Source: Paramacrobiotus richtersi
Taxonomy: Eukaryota > Tardigrada > Eutardigrada > Parachela > Macrobiotidae
Length of the DNA stretch: 25,162 nucleotides
Assembly (NCBI GenBank): GCA_034698045.1
Contig: JAQGAU010000656.1
Coordinates: 1 to 25,162 of the forward strand
Reading direction: 5' to 3'
The notes under the pieces were generated by a model. It searched no databases and was not told the DNA's origin. It saw nothing but the letters and a program-made list of their open reading frames with translations. This document shows, in pieces, positions 20,032 through 25,162 of the stretch (position 1 is its first letter; every line of letters begins with the position of its first letter). Both the position numbers and the translations under genes were made by a program.

Positions 20032-20527
20032 CTAGCCGATGGGACGTTTAGGCCAGCGTTGCCAGCTGGAACCATTCCATTCACAGGTGACGGGCCATTC
20101 CCACTGGTTGCACCCGGGCGGCGGTTTGGGCGTCGTGCGGCCGTGAGAAAAGGGGGAGTAGACGTGCACGTGGCGGCGCTGGATATTGCTGGGCTGCAGG
20201 ACCGCCTCCATTGGTGCGTTGTATGGGTAGGCGTCCAACTTCGCCTACAGAACGGCCAGTCAAACAGTTTCAACGACTTGATTTGGCCCGAAAAATGAGG
20301 AAAAAATGAACAGAAAAAAAATAATAAAAACAGTAAAAAAATAAAAAAAAATATCAAATAACTTAAGTATCTTGCTATTCACAGTTTTTGTATGAAAGGT
20401 CATGATCACGTATTTATCGACGAAGCGTCGGAACTATATTCATTCGCTTGACTTCACTGAAATGCCTTACCACACAGAAGAGGACAGTGGAGACGATCAA
20501 CAGAGCGAAACTCTTGGGCATCATCAT
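20032..20527 (-). CDS. Trp-rich small secreted protein, paralogue 2 (89 aa)
   Basis: Exon 1 (20527-20471, 19 codons) encodes a signal peptide ending in TVLFCV before a GTAAGG donor. Three ATGs in a row allow starts at 20527, 20524 or 20521; the last aligns exactly with paralogue 1. Exon 2 (20244-20032, 70 codons plus stop) begins AKLDAYPYN in phase 0 after a CTGTAG acceptor, with an intron of 226 bp that is A/T-rich. It shares LQPSNIQR, GRTTPKPPPGCN, WEWPVTCEW and SWQRWP with paralogue 1. The middle (RRHVHVYSPFSH) and the far C-terminus differ. The gene is in tandem, same orientation, about 1.8 kb from its paralogue, and upstream DNA is also related. Function unknown; a secreted effector, cuticle or defence peptide are possibilities without direct evidence. 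Confidence 0.75.
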
Positions 20528-20529
20528 CA

Positions 20530-21323
20530 GCAGCATTTTAGATAATATTACTACAGTGTGGATGAAGTACGACGAAACTTGGGCAGTATTACAGGGTAAA
20601 ATTCACGAAACAGAAAGATTGCCCTTACCAATTATTTTGGTTAAATTTGTACATTTTGGTACTACAGCTGTTTATGAATTCGAAAAAGAATGCTTACAAC
20701 TTGGCAGACAGTGAATATGTTGCAATAGTTTTACCAAGTATCACATGCTATTTTGGTTGCCATACAAGAGGTTTCTGGCTCTCGATAAAATACTTCCAGT
20801 ACAGTTCTGAAACATTTAATGTGTATATTAATTTTTATCCTTTGTGATTTGTGAAGACATCTTCGAAACAATCTTGTAATAAAAATTGTAGGTATTTTTG
20901 TTTGGATTTTATATTTTATTTATATGGCTGAGTTATCTACAAAACCATTTAAAAAGCCATAAACATAAGGGAAAAAACAGTTAGGGGGAATGGGATTAAA
21001 AAACAAAGTTCCCTGTCGTGCTGGCAGACGGACGGTGGTACGGCGCGTACGTGGTTTGTATTCCCACAGCCGTCTGCGGCCGGTGGGCCACACGTGCGTG
21101 CCTTCCGTCTGACTCATCTGCTATCAACCACTCAACTTCAAAATTCACGTTGGAACATTTCCAGTTTGTGTCGAAAAACATCGTTTTCAATTTGAGAACT
21201 CTGAAACAATTCCTTCCATTCCATTGTTTACATTGTGGAACGCATTAAAAATCCATTCCCGATATTGGATATCGTCTGTCCTCCCTGAATAGAGTGGAAT
21301 TGGTCCGTAATTGGGCAGGAACG
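20530..21323. promoter_or_regulatory. Intergenic and 5' region of the BET1-like gene
   Basis: This interval separates the divergent paralogue 2 (-) and BET1-like (+) genes. The right part (about 21020-21115) is GC-rich and contains self-complementary pieces (GCAGACGG near 21023 and CCGTCTGC near 21070), with no TATA box close to the start. It may act as a CpG-type promoter for the housekeeping SNARE gene, by inference. Short frames on both strands here look like chance. Confidence 0.35.
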
Positions 21324-22840
21324 ATGACGGAGGAGTATCTGGTGCGCGAGAACCAGATGCGTTCTGATGCGTTGTCCTCGCGGGTCTCACTGTTAAAATC
21401 CGTAAGAAATGCGTTTTTCTGTTGTGAATTTCATTGGGAATGGTACCCCGTTAATGGGAGATGTTGTGGTTACAGTTGGCCATTGACATTGAGGGCGAAA
21501 CCAAGGACCAGAATGTCTTTCTCGATGAAACGGTACGTTGAATTTCTACGGTAGTTTCTATGGATTTTGTCGTGGAAATTGGTGTGAATTGTTTCCTTTT
21601 AGTTCCTGTTAGGGTTCTTGTTGTAATTCTTTTGCTTTTTTTTGTTGTTTCCGATTTTCTCACCTTTGTTTCCCCATTTTTGTTTGAAATTACGCTTTAT
21701 TTAATTTCGGATTAATTTCCAATTATTTTTCTCAATTATAAATTTTTTTTTGTTTACCGTTTTTCAGCTCGCTTTGTTTTTGTGAGTGGTTATTTTTCTG
21801 ATTTACCGTTCCTTATTTCTGCTTTGTTTTAACTGGGATGAGAAATATTTTCAGAATTTACAGTGATTTGTCAGTTTTGCAAATATCTCATTAGTCATTG
21901 AGTCGTGAAATTTTCTTCATTTTAAATTTTCTGTTTTTTTAATTTGAATTTGTTTAGACATTTATGATTTTTCTCCAGATATTTTTCCGAAATTACAAAA
22001 CTTTTAAGTGGTTAAATCTGAAGTTTTTGTGTGCAATTTAGTTATAATTAAATTCACAGTTTTAATTGACGAACGATTTGCGTTGTATTTATTGCCGTTT
22101 TTATTCAGTTATTTTACAGTCTTTTTCTGTACAGTTAGAAATTGTAATTGTAAAATGATCGTAAAGAAAATGTTTTTTCAATTGTAAAATGATCGTAAAG
22201 AAAATGTTTTTACATGAATTGTAAATCAAAACTGTAGATTTCATTAAAAATAGTAAATTTAATTGCAAATTAATTGTGGATAACAATAATTACTTAACTG
22301 TAAATTAATCGTAGATGGAAATTTGAAATTCATCTGTAAGATATGTTTAATTAATTTACAGCTAAATTAACAGTTTTTGTCAATGAATTTATAATTAAAC
22401 TTACGATTTAGAAGTAATTTTCAACCTGCATTTTTTATGTAGAATTTACAGTTAAATTTTGTTTGTATATTAACGGGTATAGTTTTGAATTTTAATTACA
22501 GTTTCAAGATAATTAAAATTGTTATTACAGGAAGTTTTGGGTGTATTAAAATACTTAAAAATCGCACAATTTTTCGGTTGATGTTTAATTTTTTTACCAG
22601 GTTTTTTGTATTTTGTAGGAGAAGGAGATTGTCGGCGTACAGGGTTACGTGCAGCACGGACGCAAGCGTGTCGGGCAGATTTTAGCGGCGGGTCGGCGCG
22701 ACCGGAAAACCATGATCTACACAGCGGTGGGCGTGGCCCTGTTCCTCTTCACCATCTACACCTTGTTCGGCAAACTCTTCTCTTCCTCCGCCCCATCCTC
22801 GCCACCGCCCGCGGTTGTCCCCTCCACCGATAGACATTAA
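21324..22840 (+). CDS. BET1L: BET1/BET1L (GS15)-type Qc-SNARE, three exons
   Basis: Exons are 21324-21401, 21476-21532 and 22619-22840; introns are 74 and 1086 bp, all GT-AG and phase 0. The 118-aa product starts MTEEYLVRENQMRSDALSS. It continues RVSLLKS|LAIDIEGETKDQNVFLDET, matching the SNARE motif of BET1-family proteins, with the zero-layer Gln in KDQN. The third exon keeps the motif without a gap, then a basic GRKRVGQIL...GRRDRK stretch and one C-terminal membrane anchor (TMIYTAVGVALFLFTIYTLF). BET1-family Qc-SNAREs act in ER-Golgi and intra-Golgi membrane fusion. An unusual luminal tail of about 20 residues rich in Ser and Pro follows the anchor; vertebrate family members end within a few residues. 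The final part of the SNARE helix is rather divergent (VGVQGYVQHG). BET1L versus BET1 cannot be settled by eye; BET1L is favoured by LAIDI/LALDI and DQN. Confidence 0.88.
21533..22618 (+). other. Long AT-rich intron 2 of the BET1-like gene
   Basis: A 1086-bp T-rich intron between GTACGT and TTTTGTAG. It holds a 34-bp-period tandem duplication (22146-22213, unit AATTGTAAAATGATCGTAAA...) and several TTTACAG strings that mimic acceptors (for example at about 21855, 22355 and 22445). No exon is needed inside it, because flanking exons align gap-free with BET1-family proteins. Confidence 0.7.
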
Positions 22841-23020
22841 AAATTCGCCATTTTTTTCATATTCGGAAAAAAACAAAAAATTGGTAAAAAAAGTAAAATT
22901 GATTTTTTTGTACATTTTTTTGAGTATTTTTATTAGTTTCTGCGCGAGATTTTTCCTTTGTATTATACTGTGTTGCTGATTCAGGGAAAACGATGAATCT
23001 CGGTGTGTCTGGCCTGCTGA

Positions 23021-23035
23021 AATAAATGAAATAAA
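23021..23035 (+). terminator. Poly(A) signals of the BET1-like gene
   Basis: Two AATAAA hexamers (23021-23026 and 23030-23035) lie about 180-195 bp downstream of the TAA, on the coding strand. They are the likely 3' end signal. Confidence 0.55.
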
Positions 23036-23039
23036 TGAA

Positions 23040-24540
23040 TTTTTTTTCGCATTTGTTTCCTCCGTTGTACTTTTCAGAGATGATATTTATGTTATTTTCG
23101 GCAGATTATAAATTTTTTAAATTAAGTACTCTTATTATATAATATTAAAATGTATTATTTTGTTAATTATTGTAAATTTATGTTTTTCTGTAGAACGTTG
23201 AACAAAGAAATTAACTGGTTTCATCAGGAATTCAGAAACAAATAAAATCCGCGTAAAATTCTGCAGGAAATTTATTTTACATGCATAAAAATTTGATGAA
23301 TAAATTACGTAAGTCAATTTATCTTACACGCAAATTTCTGGAATTAACTTTGCTTCAGTCGATTTGATTTCTTTTGCAGGTTTAATCGTCGTGATTATTA
23401 AGTATTTCATTAATTCAATTATTTGATTATGGAACAATTGTTTTCTCCGTCAGCTTAGTTTAGTGGTTAATTGAAATGTTTTTTTTTTATTTTATCGGTT
23501 GTTACTCTGTTAAACTGTTTTTTTACCAGCGTTCAAAAATTCCCAAAATTTGTATATAAAAAAGAATAAGGCAAAACGCGATCGAACCATACACCGTCGA
23601 TTTCGTTATCTTTAGCGTAGTTTCACTCTTTTTTCCGGTTGTTTTCCTTGACAATGACAAAGAGTCCATTAGGAAGACATGTTGACGGTTGTTTGCGCCA
23701 AGTAAACTGTTTATATGCCACGCCAGTTATGGATGTTTACCGTGCATACGCACACATTTCAGTGCATCCATTTCTTGGTACAACTGTCAACGTTAATTTA
23801 CTTCTATGCTACACAATACGATCGGGATCGATGAACATCAAACATCGTAAAATTTCCGAAAAAATCATTTTTATGGGACTTTTCTGTTGTCAGTGAAATC
23901 TGTTCGAATTTAAACCATTTTTTTATTATTATTTCATTTTGGATAATTTGTTTTTAACATATTCACTACATGCTCAGTATATTTTATTCATGTTTGATAT
24001 ATATTTACATTTAAAGGTATTTCTAATTAAAAATAAATCTAGTATGCTAGCTATATTTTTATACAAATAATAACTATGTTATTTCGTTATTTCATTTAAT
24101 TCTAGATATTTTGTTTTCAACATTACTCACTGCATTATTAATGTTTCAATGTACATCTAAAGTTATTTAAATTAAAGATAAATATGATGTTTCGTTAACA
24201 AATGTAATAACGCTATTTTAATTTAATGGATAATAATAAGACTGTGATAATTGATACTCGCACATATCTTTATTACTGCATTTCGTAAAATATCTAAAGA
24301 AATGCAAGAATACAGTGAAACAGTTTTCATCAGGTTTTTTTTTTATTAATTTATTGACTACTTTTTGAGCTGAGAGTTTCATGATAAAGATCAGCAATCT
24401 TTTCTTTGTTCCAGCATTTTTAAGGAATTAGCCCGACAAGCAGTCATATCTAATCACTTCCCGGGAAATCGATCCGGCCCGTAACGGGAATGGCAGTTAG
24501 GATGGGGCACATAAGGACCTGTCGGCAGTGTCATTTAGCA
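23040..24540. other. AT-rich gene-poor region
   Basis: Very AT-rich sequence with homopolymer runs. The 85-codon frame at 23639-23896 has no supporting features. No RNA gene or transposon ends were recognised. Confidence 0.45.
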
Positions 24541-24624
24541 TGATGTAAAGTGGTCGTTAAGATTTTCCGCGGTTTTGACTACCCCACTTCGTCGAGTGAA
24601 GAACACAGCAAATTCGGGACTAAA

Positions 24625-24982
24625 CGTGAACTGCAGGACTTTGTGAATATCGTTGAACAACAGGCGAACGTTGGGTCAAAACTTGGGCCCATTTCACAGT
24701 TTGCTGTTGAAATGACGTCACTTGTAAGAAGTGTGTTACAAGACGGATTCGATTGTGATCTGAAATGCGAAAGTTGTGATGCTTTATAATGCGTAACACG
24801 GCGTGAATTGCAGGACTTTGTGAACATCGTTGTAAACACAGCCTAAAGTGTGGTCAAAACTTAGGCCACATTTCACAGATTTCTGCTGAAATTACGTCAC
24901 TTGTAACCACTCTATCACGAGACCGGTTTGATTGTGATTTGAAATGTGAAATGTGAAAATTGTGATGCTTTACAATTCGCTG
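24625..24982 (+). repeat. Two-copy tandem duplication, 177-bp period
   Basis: Copy 1 (24625-24794) and copy 2 (24802-24982) share CGTGAACTGCAGGACTTTGTGAA, GGTCAAAACTT, CATTTCACAG, AATGACGTCACTTGTAA and TTGTGATGCTTTA with substitutions and small indels. The offset is a multiple of three. Copy 1 lies in an open frame (24550-24789; RELQDFVNIVEQQ...VLQDGFDCD...). In copy 2 the same frame stops after RELQDFVNIVVNTA. It may be a decayed repeat-containing coding exon or a non-coding satellite-like repeat; copy 1 openness is only weak evidence for coding. Confidence 0.7.
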
Positions 24983-24984
24983 TA

Positions 24985-25162
24985 ATTGCACCAGATCCAG
25001 ACCGCAATAAAACAATATATCTAACAAATTACCGCCTGGTCACTAGCGCGTACATAACGCGTGCAATCGCAGCTAGCCAGATTATTAGGCGCTAACAACT
25101 ATGCCGAGGCCGATAAGGGAAGTCGGCGAGACAGATGCCGATATGTGACTCAACGAAAAAAA
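24985..25162. other. Right end, no gene seen
   Basis: Short mixed sequence with an AATAAA at about 25005 and a GC-rich stretch with repeated GCCGA/TCGGC pieces (25100-25140). Nothing could be identified. Confidence 0.3.

Noticed and set aside
21020-21115. GC-rich self-complementary stretch as an RNA gene
   Set aside because: It does not fold as a tRNA or a recognised small RNA; more likely promoter-type sequence.

Overview
This window is animal nuclear DNA. Genes are split by GT-AG introns of about 75 bp to 1.1 kb, intergenic DNA is AT-rich, and there are AATAAA poly(A) signals, foldback/MITE-type elements and tandemly duplicated gene families. There are no operons, Shine-Dalgarno sites or CRISPR arrays. 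Short introns, small secreted proteins and fast-diverging receptor-like families suggest a compact invertebrate genome. I cannot name the species. Most genes have several exons, so simple ORFs are only pieces of them and I joined exons by splice sites and by comparing paralogous copies.

Region 1 (1-5.9 kb) holds pieces of immunoglobulin-like and membrane proteins. These are an Ig-fold 3' exon on + (99-535), a decayed-looking Ig-like frame on - (1575-2129), a membrane-anchor exon plus cytoplasmic-tail exon on - (3338-3733), and weaker candidates at 4863-5388 (+) and 5425-5862 (+).

Region 2 (5.9-15.3 kb) is a tandem array of three copies of one two-exon multi-pass membrane protein gene, all on -. 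Copy C (13623-14647) is open and encodes 302 aa. Copy A (7455-8464) carries one in-frame TAA. Copy B (11220-12428) is broken by an 8-bp insertion, a 1-bp deletion and a 207-bp TA-flanked MITE. All three share an upstream palindromic motif about 165-190 bp before the ATG. A and B are embedded in a larger duplication that starts exactly where a 449-bp foldback element ends (6369 and 9968).

Region 3 (16.4-20.6 kb) holds small secreted-protein genes on -: a 92-aa secreted protein (16447-16725), a possible cysteine-rich protein (16961-17398), and a pair of two-exon paralogues (17861-18727 and 20032-20527). The pair encode 88-89 aa proteins with a signal-peptide exon and a conserved Trp-rich, two-Cys C-terminus. 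I do not recognise this family.

Region 4 (21.3-25.2 kb) holds one conserved housekeeping gene on +, a BET1/BET1L(GS15)-type Qc-SNARE in three exons (21324-22840). Downstream is AT-rich gene-poor DNA and a 177-bp-period tandem duplication near the right end.

The best candidates for undescribed biology are the Trp-rich secreted pair and the MELLER membrane family with its shared promoter motif. The BET1-like gene is a reliable anchor.
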